The notes: a model not told the origin generated them from the letters alone. Positions 51,685 through 60,179 are shown, numbered from the stretch's first letter. The stretch: DNA of 64,000 bases from an uncultured Alphaproteobacteria bacterium (GCA_934254585.1 CAKQLF010000007.1:22463-86462), one strand, 5' to 3'. Made by a program: numbers and translations.

Positions 51685-51789
51685 TAAAAAGCTGTTAATT
51701 TATTTATGAAAATAGTTTTTTTTGGCAAAAGATGTGCTACAGTCATCTAAATTTATGTTAATTTTAATTTATATTTTAGGAAGGATGAA

Positions 51790-52077
51790 ATGAAAACTAT
51801 TACCCGTATCAGCATAACTGAAGCAATCTATGAAGAAATTGGTTTGTCCCGCAAAGATTCCGGCGATGTTTTGGATATGATTTTAGATGAAATCAGAGAT
51901 GAATTGGTTAGCGGTCACGATGTAAAAATTTCTTCATTTGGCACTTTTAGCTTGCGCAAAAAAAACGCTCGTATCGGACGCAATCCTAAAACAGGTAAAG
52001 AAGCAGAAATTACACCGAGAACAGTTATTTCTTTCAAGCCTTCACAAATTTTAAGAAAGGCCGTTAACGCTGAATAA
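51790..52077 (+). CDS. ihfA: Integration host factor alpha subunit
   Basis: A 95-residue IHF/HU protein that bends DNA at specific sites. GHDVKISSFGTFSLRKKNARIGRNPKTGKEAEITPR (quoted in part) has the IHF arm with GRNPKTG. AAGGA precedes the ATG. Placed just ahead of a MerR-like gene, the arrangement usual in Alphaproteobacteria. No ihfB in the window. Confidence 0.93.
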   Translation: MKTITRISITEAIYEEIGLSRKDSGDVLDMILDEIRDELVSGHDVKISSFGTFSLRKKNARIGRNPKTGKEAEITPRTVISFKPSQILRKAVNAE

Positions 52078-52099
52078 ATTTTAACGGAAGGTTGCGCTT

Positions 52100-52537
52100 A
52101 TGGTTGTGGTGAATAAATCTAAATCCGCGTTTAGAACAATAGCCGAAGTGGCAGATGAGTTGGGTGTGGCCACACACGTTCTGCGCTTTTGGGAAACTAA
52201 GTTTGCCCAAATTAAGCCGATGAAGGCCAGTGGCGGCCGCCGTTATTATCGTCCGGACGATGTGGAAGTTTTAAAACTTATAAAAAATCTGCTTTATGGT
52301 AACCGCTACACCATTGAAGGAGCTCAGCGTCTGATTAAGGAAAAAGGCTTGAAAAATCTTTTGGGAGAAGATGAAATTCAAAAGGATTTTTTTGAAGATG
52401 AACCCGATTTACCTTTAGGTTTGGAGCCCTTGCCGCATAAAGTTGAAGAACCTGAACTTCCGCCGGTTGATTTGTCACCGATTTGCGATGCTATCAGCGA
52501 ACTGCGGGCTTTACAACAAAAGTTAAAGAATATATAA
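52100..52537 (+). CDS. MerR-family regulator
   Basis: A 145-residue protein. The MerR winged helix (about 10-80) is clear: RTIAEVADELGVATHVLRFWETKF, GGRRYYRPDDVEVLKLI and YTIEGAQRLIKEKG. A C-terminal acidic, Pro-rich tail with a coiled coil replaces a metal-binding domain, so it is not a metal sensor. It lies 22 bases after ihfA, and the pair is conserved in many Alphaproteobacteria; the target is unknown. Confidence 0.9.
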   Translation: MVVVNKSKSAFRTIAEVADELGVATHVLRFWETKFAQIKPMKASGGRRYYRPDDVEVLKLIKNLLYGNRYTIEGAQRLIKEKGLKNLLGEDEIQKDFFEDEPDLPLGLEPLPHKVEEPELPPVDLSPICDAISELRALQQKLKNI

Positions 52538-52553
52538 AAGTATTTTTAAATGA

Positions 52554-52599
52554 ACGAAACCTCCGTCAATCACAAAAATAAACGGAGGTTTCGTTTTTA
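52554..52599 (+). terminator. Terminator after the ihfA/MerR pair
   Basis: ACGAAACCTCCGT and ACGGAGGTTTCGT form a 13-bp stem followed by TTTTT. The stretch 52600-52744 after it holds no gene. Confidence 0.85.
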
Positions 52600-52744
52600 T
52601 ATGCTATTTAATAAAAAGTCCTGCTATTTTTACTAAATAGGGGAAAGGCTCTGGGTGATTCTGTTTAAAAAATAAGTTTTTTATGCAAACCGCAATGATA
52701 AAATTTTAAATTAAAAATGCAGATATAAAATTTATACTTAGTCC

Positions 52745-52772
52745 TTGACATTAGACAAAAAAAGAGTAATAT
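52745..52772 (+). promoter_or_regulatory. Promoter of the oligoendopeptidase gene
   Basis: TTGACA (52745-52750), spacer 16, TAATAT (52767-52772), followed by a 48-base A/T-rich leader without a ribosome site. Confidence 0.65.
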
Positions 52773-52820
52773 TAATTTTAAATTAATTCTTTTTATGTCT
52801 AATTTTTAACTTTGATTATT

Positions 52821-54584
52821 ATGAATGAACATTGGAATTTAAACGTAGTTTTTGCTTCTAAGACTGAGGCGAAAAAGGCAATGAATAAAGTTATGCGTAG
52901 AACTTCAGAGTTTCAAAGGTTTTATAACGGCCGCCTGGATAAATTAGGTACTAAGGCCATTGAAATCGCTCTGGATTATTATACGGAACTTTTAATTGAA
53001 GCCGGCAAGGTAAACGACTATGCTTACCTTTTACATTCAACTAATTTGAATGACGGTAATATTTCGGCTTTTTATCAAAACGTATGTGATAAAATCAGCA
53101 GTTTTGATAAGCAGTTGGTATTTTTTGTTAACTGGCTCAAGACCGGTGAAAACATTAATCTTGAGGAGTTGAAAACTGTTTTGCCTTTGGGTACTTTTGT
53201 TTGGTTAAAGGAGTTGCGCCGCTTCAAAGATCATACGATAGATTCGGAAATTCAGCGATTGTTTGAAGATGTGAACAGTGTCGAGCAATATTGGATTCGT
53301 CTTTATGATGAAACCCGCGCGGCAATGTCCTTCAAAATCAACGGACAGAAATATTCCGAAGGTGACGCTTTATCCTTGTTAAACTCAACTAATCCTGAAT
53401 TGCGTCTGCTTACTGGTAAAGCTCTTGCTAAAGAGTATGGAAAACAACGTTCGACCTATGCTTTGATTTATAATGCCTTGATGCGTAGCCGTCAAATTGA
53501 CAACGTTTGGCACAATTTTTCCGATCCGGAAGAACCGGCAAATTTGCAAAACTGCATAGAGCGGTCAGATTTGAATAATCTGGTGGAAACTGTCATTGCA
53601 AACCACAGTATTCCTCATCGTTATTACAGTCTGAAGGCCAAAGTTTTAGGTCAGAATAAGATTTCTTATTGGGATAGAATGGCACCTTTTCCATTTGAAG
53701 ACAATTCGGAAACTTATACCGTTGAACAGGCTAAGGATTTAGTGCTTGAGGCGTTTACTGCTTTTTCTCCGGAATTTGCCCGCTTGGCTCAAAGATTCTT
53801 TGATGAGGATTTAATAGATTATTATCCTTATAAGGGAAAAGACAGCGGAGCTTATTGTATGGAAATGGCCGGCGAGGCAATGCCTATGGTTTTTTTGAAC
53901 TTCAATGGTTCTACCGGAAGTGTCATTACAATGGCTCACGAACTGGGGCACGCCGTGCACGAATATTTGAGTAAAGAGCAGGGCGAACTTGGTCGTCGTA
54001 AATCTTGCGCGCAAGCCGAAACCGCTTCAATTTTTGCCGAGCAGTTGGTATTCAATTTGTTGCTGAAAAAGGCTAAAACACCGCAACAACGTTTTTGCCT
54101 GTTGGCCGAACATCTTGGAGATATGATTGCCACAGCTTATCGTCAAATAGCTTTTCATCGCTTTGAAAGCTTGGCGGCAGCAGAAAGAACTAAGGGTGAA
54201 GTTTCTGCGCAAAAGTTAGAGAAGATTTGGCAGAAGGTTGTTGAAGACTATCTCGGCGACAGCGTTGACACTTCTAATTTGGCACCGATGTGGGCGGAAA
54301 TTTTGCACTTTTTCCAGTGTCCGTTCTATGTATATTCCTATTGCTTTGCTTGTTGCGTTGTCAACACATTGTATGAAGTTTATCTCAAGGGAACGGTCGA
54401 CAATTTTGCGGAAAAATATCTGCAAATGCTGCGTAACGGCGGTGTCGAAAATTATCGTGAAGCTTTAGCGCATTTCGGCATAGACGCTTCCAGTCCTGAT
54501 TTTTGGCAAAAAGGCTTAAATCTTGGAGCTGAATATTTGGCCGAACTTGAGCAGCTCTACGATCAAATTCAGGGAAAAGAATAA
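52821..54584 (+). CDS. pepF: M3-family oligoendopeptidase F
   Basis: A 587-residue cytoplasmic zinc metallopeptidase for short peptides. The zinc motif is HELGHAVHEY (HExxH), with the third ligand glutamate about 28 residues on (QAETASIFAE). The N-terminal domain and the C-terminal helical domain match PepF in length. The ATG at 52821 is preferred to an in-frame TTG nine bases earlier. No Shine-Dalgarno sequence precedes either; the leader reads TAACTTTGATTATT. Confidence 0.93.
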   Translation: MNEHWNLNVVFASKTEAKKAMNKVMRRTSEFQRFYNGRLDKLGTKAIEIALDYYTELLIEAGKVNDYAYLLHSTNLNDGNISAFYQNVCDKISSFDKQLVFFVNWLKTGENINLEELKTVLPLGTFVWLKELRRFKDHTIDSEIQRLFEDVNSVEQYWIRLYDETRAAMSFKINGQKYSEGDALSLLNSTNPELRLLTGKALAKEYGKQRSTYALIYNALMRSRQIDNVWHNFSDPEEPANLQNCIERSDLNNLVETVIANHSIPHRYYSLKAKVLGQNKISYWDRMAPFPFEDNSETYTVEQAKDLVLEAFTAFSPEFARLAQRFFDEDLIDYYPYKGKDSGAYCMEMAGEAMPMVFLNFNGSTGSVITMAHELGHAVHEYLSKEQGELGRRKSCAQAETASIFAEQLVFNLLLKKAKTPQQRFCLLAEHLGDMIATAYRQIAFHRFESLAAAERTKGEVSAQKLEKIWQKVVEDYLGDSVDTSNLAPMWAEILHFFQCPFYVYSYCFACCVVNTLYEVYLKGTVDNFAEKYLQMLRNGGVENYREALAHFGIDASSPDFWQKGLNLGAEYLAELEQLYDQIQGKE

Positions 54585-54597
54585 ATTTTTCACAAGA

Positions 54598-54632
54598 GAA
54601 ACCGCTTTAATTTATAAGGCGGTTTCTTTTGT
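54598..54632 (+). terminator. Terminator after pepF
   Basis: GAAACCGC and GGCGGTTTC followed by TTTTG. Confidence 0.8.
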
Positions 54633-54655
54633 ATAAAAAATTCTATCCCTTTATA

Positions 54656-54683
54656 TTGACAAGTAAAATTTGAGTGGTACAAT
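54656..54683 (+). promoter_or_regulatory. Promoter of the 38-residue protein gene
   Basis: TTGACA (54656-54661), spacer 16, TACAAT (54678-54683). Confidence 0.65.
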
Positions 54684-54720
54684 AAATTTGTTTTATTAAT
54701 CATTTAAATATTTTTTTGTT

Positions 54721-54837
54721 ATGTCAGGTATTATTGCTGTAATAGAGTCTGTTATCGGGCTTGGTATTATCTGTGTTTTAGGTATATGGGCTTGGTGGTC
54801 TATGTATCATAAAAAGGATATTGAGGATAATAAGTAA
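54721..54837 (+). CDS. Predicted 38-residue single-helix membrane protein
   Basis: ATG at 54721, stop at 54835-54837. The product is one hydrophobic segment (IIAVIESVIGLGIICVLG) with an aromatic end (IWAWWSMYH) and a charged tail (KKDIEDNK), the usual inside-positive pattern. A consensus promoter and a terminator frame it as a separate unit. The leader has no ribosome site. Function unknown. Confidence 0.6.
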   Translation: MSGIIAVIESVIGLGIICVLGIWAWWSMYHKKDIEDNK

Positions 54838-54863
54838 AAATGTACTTATTTGAAACTGTATAA

Positions 54864-54907
54864 AAAACGAGATTTGGGCTGATTTGCCGTTAAATCTCGT
54901 TTTTTTA
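54864..54907 (+). terminator. Terminator after the 38-residue protein gene
   Basis: AACGAGATTT and AAATCTCGTT followed by TTTTTATAT. Confidence 0.85.
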
Positions 54908-54944
54908 TATTTTTAAATTCAAATAAAAATTGACTAAAAACAAT

Positions 54945-54973
54945 TTGACAAAAAATAAAAAAAGCATTAGACT
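54945..54973 (+). promoter_or_regulatory. Promoter of the 55019 gene
   Basis: TTGACA (54945-54950), spacer 17, TAGACT (54968-54973). Confidence 0.6.
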
Positions 54974-55018
54974 AAACACATAATTGTATTTTTATGTTTA
55001 ATTTAAATTATTAAGTAT

Positions 55019-55432
55019 ATGAAAGGTTATTATTTGAAATGGGGTGTGACAATTTTATGGATTTTATCAGTAATTTTGTTTTGTTTCGCTCCAGAACAAT
55101 TTGCTATTTTCGTGTTGATGATCAATATGTGCCTAGCTATGCTCCGCGGATCAATGTCGATTTTCTACACTGAGAAACATGAATTTGAGAAAGAGTATTG
55201 TAAATATGACAAAGCTCTCAATGATTTTGGAAGTGATTCTCTTCGTGTTTCCCAGATTAAAGACGAGATGCAGTTTCATAGTGCCACTATAATACTTTCT
55301 ATGATTTGCATAATCATCTTTAGTCTTATAATTGTTGCTTTGGCGTCGCAAGTCAATTGGAGCAGCTTGTTTACAAACTTATGGTGCTTTGTATCAAGTC
55401 TGATAGAAAAGTTTCCTCTTTTTGAATGCTAA
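55019..55432 (+). CDS. Unknown membrane protein
   Basis: A 137-residue protein with a hairpin of two helices near the N-terminus (about 8-24 and 26-43), a charged cytoplasmic loop with FEKEYCKYDKALNDFG, and a long C-terminal helix (ATIILSMICIIIFSLIIVALA). No family recognised. Like its upstream neighbour it has a consensus promoter and an A/T-rich leader (TTTAATTTAAATTATTAAG) without a ribosome site. Confidence 0.68.
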   Translation: MKGYYLKWGVTILWILSVILFCFAPEQFAIFVLMINMCLAMLRGSMSIFYTEKHEFEKEYCKYDKALNDFGSDSLRVSQIKDEMQFHSATIILSMICIIIFSLIIVALASQVNWSSLFTNLWCFVSSLIEKFPLFEC

Positions 55433-55440
55433 TCTATAGA

Positions 55441-55476
55441 TATCCCTCAGTACTAAACTGTGGGATATTTATTTTT
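55441..55476 (+). terminator. Terminator after the 55019 gene
   Basis: TATCCC and GGGATA with CAGT/ACTG inside, followed by TTTATTTTTG. Confidence 0.7.
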
Positions 55477-56011
55477 GTTGTTCGGTTTCTCGGGCTTTAT
55501 CTTCGTAATATTTTTCAAGTTTCTTCAACAATCGGCTACGTTTGAGGCGGCTCAGGTGGTCGATATATAAAACACCATCTAAATGGTCTATTTCGTGCTG
55601 TAAGACAATTGCTAAAAAATCACCGGCCAAAATTTCTTGTTCTTTGCCGTTATAATCCAAATAGCGCACTCGCACTTTTTCGTGACGTTCCACATCCGCG
55701 CTTTGATTTGGCAGTGACAGACAACCTTCGCAAAACATAACCGTTTCTTCCGATTTCCAGATAATTTCCGGATTTACCAAATACATTGGCCGGCGAGCCG
55801 ATAAATCCTCATCACTCGGGTTAGTGTCTATCACAATCACGCGCTTATCCGAACCAACTTGCGGAGCGGCCAATCCCACACCTTTATCGACATACATTGT
55901 CTCCAACATATCGTCCAAAAATCGGCGCATTTCATCGTCAACTTTTTCAACTTTACGACATTTTTTGCGTAAAATCTCATCAGGATAAGTGTATAATTTT
56001 AAAACAGCCAT
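55469..56011 (-). CDS. def: Peptide deformylase
   Basis: A 180-residue metalloenzyme removing the N-formyl group from new proteins. The three motifs are intact: GVGLAAPQVG, EGCLSLP (Cys metal ligand) and QHEIDHLDG (HExxH). The ATG at 56011 has AGGAA before it and fits the family; an upstream in-frame ATG lies inside nusB. Last gene of the hydA-murF-nrdR-nusB-def set. def is usually paired with fmt; here it is not. Confidence 0.96.
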   Translation of the reverse strand: MAVLKLYTYPDEILRKKCRKVEKVDDEMRRFLDDMLETMYVDKGVGLAAPQVGSDKRVIVIDTNPSDEDLSARRPMYLVNPEIIWKSEETVMFCEGCLSLPNQSADVERHEKVRVRYLDYNGKEQEILAGDFLAIVLQHEIDHLDGVLYIDHLSRLKRSRLLKKLEKYYEDKARETEQQK

Positions 56012-56024
56012 TTTATTCCTTTTT

Positions 56025-56513
56025 TTAATTTCTGACCGCGTGAGCAATTTGGTCAAGCAAAGCGTTTACCATTTTCGGTTCATTTTTTGTAAAGAAAGCA
56101 TACGCCAAATCAACATATTCTTGAATAAGAACTTTAGTATCTATGGCGGTGTTGGCTGTTAATTCATAAACAGCAGTCAACAGCAAAGCTTGCATAATGC
56201 CGTTCATACGGTCGTATGACCATTCGCCGCGCAAATAAGCGTTTAAGGATTTTTCCAAATCTTCTTTACGACTTTGAATGCCGCGAACTAATTTTTCAAA
56301 ATATTCGGTGTCGATAGGACCGACTTCCACCATATTTTCTCTGTCTTCTCCCTCGTGGTCGTCAATAACAAAACGACCGACTTTACCTTGCACAAAATCT
56401 TGAATAACTTCATCGACAGGCAACTGACTAAAAGCAATCATATAATTCGCTTGCACGGCGGCCAAACGCGCGCCGGATTTCATTTTTATTTTTTCAGAAA
56501 CAAATTTAGTCAT
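56025..56513 (-). CDS. nusB: Transcription antitermination factor NusB
   Basis: A 162-residue all-helical protein that acts with NusE in rRNA antitermination. Family features are ARLAAVQANYM at the start and TAVYELTANTAIDTKVLIQEYVDLAYAF (quoted in part) with the C-terminal VNALLDQIAH. It has about 20 residues of insertion after the first helix compared with E. coli NusB (139). Gap to nrdR is one base. Confidence 0.93.
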   Translation of the reverse strand: MTKFVSEKIKMKSGARLAAVQANYMIAFSQLPVDEVIQDFVQGKVGRFVIDDHEGEDRENMVEVGPIDTEYFEKLVRGIQSRKEDLEKSLNAYLRGEWSYDRMNGIMQALLLTAVYELTANTAIDTKVLIQEYVDLAYAFFTKNEPKMVNALLDQIAHAVRN

Positions 56514-56514
56514 A

Positions 56515-57003
56515 TTATTTTTCCTCTATAAATTTATCATCTTCGTGATTGGTTAATTTTTCTATGGTAGCGACAAAGTCTTCTAAGTCTTGCAAAGTGC
56601 GGAAATCCTTATAAACCGAGGCAAAACGAATGTAGGCGATATTATCCAAATTAGCCAGCACTTCCATAACGCTTTGACCGATTTGTTCGGTAGTTATTTC
56701 CGCTTCGCCCGAGCTTTCAAATTTTCGTTGCAGGGAAGTAACAATTTTTTCCACGCGTTCGGCCGAAATAGGGCGTTTGCGCACGGCGAGGGCTATGGAA
56801 CGTTCCAATTTATCGCGGTCAAATTCCGTGCGGTCGCCATTGCGTTTAACCACAATCAATTCGCGTAGTTGCACTCTTTCAAAAGTTGTGAAACGCGAAC
56901 CGCATTCCGGACATTCACGCCGACGACGCACCGAAGTGTTGTCTTCGGTGTTGCGGGAATCTTTAACTTGCGTTTCTTCACAGCCGCAAAAAGGGCATTT
57001 CAT
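56515..57003 (-). CDS. nrdR: Transcriptional repressor NrdR
   Basis: A 162-residue repressor of ribonucleotide reductase genes. The zinc ribbon is CPFCGCEETQVKDSR...CPECGSRFTTFE, followed by the ATP-cone (VVKRNGDRTEFDRDKLERSI, quoted in part). In many Alphaproteobacteria nrdR stands ahead of rib genes and nusB; here nusB follows directly. Its start abuts the murF stop. Confidence 0.96.
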   Translation of the reverse strand: MKCPFCGCEETQVKDSRNTEDNTSVRRRRECPECGSRFTTFERVQLRELIVVKRNGDRTEFDRDKLERSIALAVRKRPISAERVEKIVTSLQRKFESSGEAEITTEQIGQSVMEVLANLDNIAYIRFASVYKDFRTLQDLEDFVATIEKLTNHEDDKFIEEK

Positions 57004-58332
57004 TTAGACCGCCTTTCCGTTTTTCAAAAGTTCTTCCGTCACCTGATATAGTTTTGACGAATATCTAGCTCCCTTTATAAGAACAGTATCATTATTTTGC
57101 AAGAGTTTATTTAACAAAAAATCAGCGACGTTATCTTTGTTTTCAAAGTAATACTGCTGTTTGGTTGCCGGAAGTTGCGCCAACATATCTTTCATTTCCG
57201 GACAAACCCCAACCACCACGTCAATAGAGCTGTCAGCTAAGAGCTTGCCGATTTCAATATGACGGGCTTTAGAAGTGTCGCCAAGTTCTGCCATTTTCCC
57301 CAGCACCACAATTTTCCGCCCCAAAGTTTGGCTTTTATCCAAAGATTCTATGCCTAGTTTCATTGCTTCCGGCTGACCGGAATAGCTGTCGTCAATCAGG
57401 GTGTATTTGCCGCCGTGAATAGCTAAAGTATGATGCTTGCCGCGTCCGTCCAACGCTCCAAAATCTTTTATAAATGAAGCGGCTTTTTCCACATTTAAGC
57501 CCAAGACCTGCACCACGGTAAGCGCGCACCAGGCGTTATATAAATATTGTTCCCCTTGTTCCTGAGTGGAAAAATTGTCGGTAGGATGGATATTCTTGCC
57601 AAAAGTGATAATTTTTGCGTTATGTTTTATTGCTTCTTTTTTCAAGATGTCGGCAAAGTTGGTATCTTCATTAATAACGGCAATACCGCCCTGAGCCGGC
57701 AAACCTTCAAAAATTTCCGCCTTGGCGTGGGCAATTCCTTCAAAATTCGGAAAAAATTCAATATGCATCGGATAAACGTTGGTCACCACGGCTATATCCG
57801 GTTTAACCAGATTTACAGAATGAGAAATTTCGCCTTTGGAACTCATACCCATTTCAATCACGGCGTACCGCGCGTCCATATCCAATTCGCACAAGCTTTG
57901 CGGCACCCCGATTTGATTATTATGGTTGCCGGCAGTGGCATAGGTTTGGGCAAAATGCGACAGCAAAAAGGCAATTTCCTCTTTAGTGGTTGTTTTGCCG
58001 GCACTTCCGGTTAAACCGATGACCGTCCCCTTAAATTGACTGCGGTTATAAGCACCGATTTTGCCATAAGCTTCCAAAGTGTCATTTACCACCAACTGTT
58101 TTTCAGCCGGAACATCTTTTATCAAATGGTCGACCACCACCAACGGACAGCCTTTAGCCACAACATCGGCCACAAAATCGTGAGCGTCAAACCGCTCGCC
58201 GCGCAAAGCTATAAAAAGCGAATGTTCGTCAATCAAACGACTGTCTGTAGACACCTTATTAATAACAACATCTGCAGATGTTTTACCACAATTCAAAATT
58301 TCAGCAAGTTTCTGCGAACTTATTTCTTTCAT
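57004..58332 (-). CDS. murF: UDP-MurNAc-tripeptide D-Ala-D-Ala ligase
   Basis: A 442-residue Mur ligase completing the UDP-MurNAc-pentapeptide. ATP motif GLTGSAGKTTTKEEI, the middle-domain N-H-N motif AGNHNNQIGVPQSL and the EMGMSSKGEI motif are intact, and the C-terminal domain has DDSYSGQPEAMK, typical of MurF. The start is two bases after the hydA stop; an upstream in-frame ATG would overlap hydA. It is not in a dcw cluster but between the hydrogenase and nrdR. Confidence 0.95.
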   Translation of the reverse strand: MKEISSQKLAEILNCGKTSADVVINKVSTDSRLIDEHSLFIALRGERFDAHDFVADVVAKGCPLVVVDHLIKDVPAEKQLVVNDTLEAYGKIGAYNRSQFKGTVIGLTGSAGKTTTKEEIAFLLSHFAQTYATAGNHNNQIGVPQSLCELDMDARYAVIEMGMSSKGEISHSVNLVKPDIAVVTNVYPMHIEFFPNFEGIAHAKAEIFEGLPAQGGIAVINEDTNFADILKKEAIKHNAKIITFGKNIHPTDNFSTQEQGEQYLYNAWCALTVVQVLGLNVEKAASFIKDFGALDGRGKHHTLAIHGGKYTLIDDSYSGQPEAMKLGIESLDKSQTLGRKIVVLGKMAELGDTSKARHIEIGKLLADSSIDVVVGVCPEMKDMLAQLPATKQQYYFENKDNVADFLLNKLLQNNDTVLIKGARYSSKLYQVTEELLKNGKAV

Positions 58333-58334
58333 AA

Positions 58335-59777
58335 TCAGCACTCGATATCTTTACTGGTTTTGACATAATTTTCAACCAAAACTGTTCCGCGTTTGGCCGG
58401 AATAACCGCTCCGGGGCCGGCAATACAACCGCCTTCACAACACATAACTTCCACCATATTGGCATCTTCGGGAGCCTTTGTGGCAAAACGTTTTAACAGT
58501 TTGCAACTTTCTTTGGTTAAACCATCAATTTTAAGAGGTTTATATTCCGCTTTATCGCCAACCACGAATTGCACGGCACCGGCGACACCTCCGGAAATTG
58601 GAAAACGACGGCCTTGCGCTGAAGATTCCACGGCAAATTTATCGACTTCCAACGTTGCCGGATTAATTTGCGCGGCGTCAAAAGCGGCTTGCAGTTCTTC
58701 AAAAATCAAAACATAGTCAACATTCGGATTGCGTTCAGCCTCCAAACGTTTAGCCATACACGGTCCCACAAACACGGTTTTATATTCCGGAAATTCTTTT
58801 TTCATCACTTCGGCAATATAATACATCGGACTTCCGGAAGTGGAAACATACTCTTTAAGTTCCGGCAAATGCTTCTCCATAGCCTGTATCCAAGCCGGAC
58901 AGCAAGAAGTTGTCATAAATTTTGCGCCATCGTGCATACGTTCCACAAATTCATCCGCCTCGTGCTTTGTGGTAATATCCGCGCCTTGCGCCACTTCCAC
59001 AACTTCATCAAAGCCCAGCTTTTTGAAAGCGGTGATAACCTTGCCCAAATCATTGCCAAATTGCCCGATAACCGCCGGAGCCAACATAGCAATAGTCTTT
59101 TGTTGCGGATTTTTCAGAGCTTTCAAAACGTCGAGCAGTTGCGAATTGTGGGCAATTGCACCAAACGGACAGGAAACCACACATTTGCCGCAAGAAATAC
59201 ACTTGTCGTTGTCGATATGTTCAACGCCGTTTTCATCTTTGCTGATTGCGCTAACCGGGCAAGCCTCTTCGCAAGGAACTAACGCCTTGTTAATAGCGTT
59301 ATATGGGCAGTTGCCGGCGCACAAACCGCATTTAATGCAATTATCTTGCAAAATAACGGCTTTTTTAGCCACAATAATGGTCTTTTTCGGACAGTTTACA
59401 GCGCAAGGACGGGCGTAACAGCCGTGGCAGGCGCTGGTAACTTCATAGTGTGTTGACTTGCAGGCGTCGCACACATCGGGCAAAACCGAAACCGTGGCTT
59501 TTTCTAATTCTGTGCGGGCTAAAAAGTCTTTAGCGGAATCCGACAAGTTTTTATCGGCGGCAACATTACACGGCGTAAAACCCAAAGCGGCCAAACAAAG
59601 CTGCTTAACAGCGTTACGATCTTTTTCAAGTGTTCCACGCATCGGCTTGGTGTCATCAGGCACCAAATTTGTGGGAATATTTTCAATATCTGATAAATTA
59701 TTCTCTAAAAAACTTTTAGCAACACTTGTTAAAACAGCAAGCCGTAAAATAGCGGCGTTGTTTTTTGGATTAAGCAT
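58335..59777 (-). CDS. hydA: Monomeric [FeFe] hydrogenase, probable group B
   Basis: A 480-residue iron-only hydrogenase. The H-cluster motifs are TSCCPAW (L1), GPCMAKRLEAER (L2) and VMCCEGGCIAGPG (L3). This set, with GPC in L2 and GP in L3, fits the little-studied group B rather than group A (MPCxxKxxE). The N-terminal region holds ferredoxin-type [4Fe-4S] motifs: CIKCGLCAGNC and CISCGKCVVSC, plus extra cysteines (CDAC, CHGCYARPCAVNC). No signal peptide, so it is cytoplasmic; it probably disposes of or takes up electrons by H2 turnover with ferredoxin. An upstream in-frame TTG is less likely than the ATG. First gene of a five-gene collinear set. Confidence 0.92.
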   Translation of the reverse strand: MLNPKNNAAILRLAVLTSVAKSFLENNLSDIENIPTNLVPDDTKPMRGTLEKDRNAVKQLCLAALGFTPCNVAADKNLSDSAKDFLARTELEKATVSVLPDVCDACKSTHYEVTSACHGCYARPCAVNCPKKTIIVAKKAVILQDNCIKCGLCAGNCPYNAINKALVPCEEACPVSAISKDENGVEHIDNDKCISCGKCVVSCPFGAIAHNSQLLDVLKALKNPQQKTIAMLAPAVIGQFGNDLGKVITAFKKLGFDEVVEVAQGADITTKHEADEFVERMHDGAKFMTTSCCPAWIQAMEKHLPELKEYVSTSGSPMYYIAEVMKKEFPEYKTVFVGPCMAKRLEAERNPNVDYVLIFEELQAAFDAAQINPATLEVDKFAVESSAQGRRFPISGGVAGAVQFVVGDKAEYKPLKIDGLTKESCKLLKRFATKAPEDANMVEVMCCEGGCIAGPGAVIPAKRGTVLVENYVKTSKDIEC

Positions 59778-59819
59778 AAGAATAAGCCCTTTCAATAAAA
59801 TAGTTCAAATTAAGCATAT

Positions 59820-59847
59820 CTTATAATGTAACCATCACAAAAATCAA
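59820..59847 (-). promoter_or_regulatory. Promoter of the hydA operon
   Basis: Minus-strand TTGATT (59842-59847), spacer 16, TATAAG (59820-59825), about 43 bases before the ATG. No clear FNR site is seen. Confidence 0.55.
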
Positions 59848-59947
59848 TAGTTTTTAAAGCGTTGCAATATGATTATCGAAAACTCACTTTTCTTAAATAT
59901 GCGGGAAACAAAATAAAACAGGCTAAAACAGTCAGTTTTGATATGGT

Positions 59948-59988
59948 TTAAAGTCCGTTTTAAACCACCGTTATTTTTGGGACTCCTA
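59948..59988 (+). repeat. Palindromic element copy 1 (GTCC...CACCG...GGAC)
   Basis: GTCC at 59953-59956 and GGAC at 59980-59983 bracket TTTTAAACCACCG and TTATTTTT. Outer flanks are TTTAAA and TCC. Three related copies lie at 60077, 63558 and 63704. Confidence 0.7.
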
Positions 59989-60076
59989 ACGCGTGCACAA
60001 CTTTAAGTGGAAGATAGTAAAATCAAAAGGTTGTAGATTTTACTTACATAATAAAATAACTGTTTTATAATGTTTT

Positions 60077-60108
60077 TAAAGTCCAAAAAAAACGGTGGTT
60101 ATTTTTAC
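60077..60108 (-). repeat. Palindromic element copy 2, one end lost
   Basis: TTAAAGTCC (60076-60084), then CGGTGGTTATTTTT (60093-60106). Core orientation is opposite to copy 1. The expected GGAC end is missing (TACCC instead). Confidence 0.6.
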
Positions 60109-60179
60109 CCAATTTTATATTTTCAGCAGGCAAACCAACATAACGAAATCTCATTTTTTCTAATGTTCCAAAAACAATG

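Noticed and set aside
59842..59880. FNR/Anr site ahead of hydA
   Set aside because: TTGAT is present but the matching ATCAA half at the right spacing is not.
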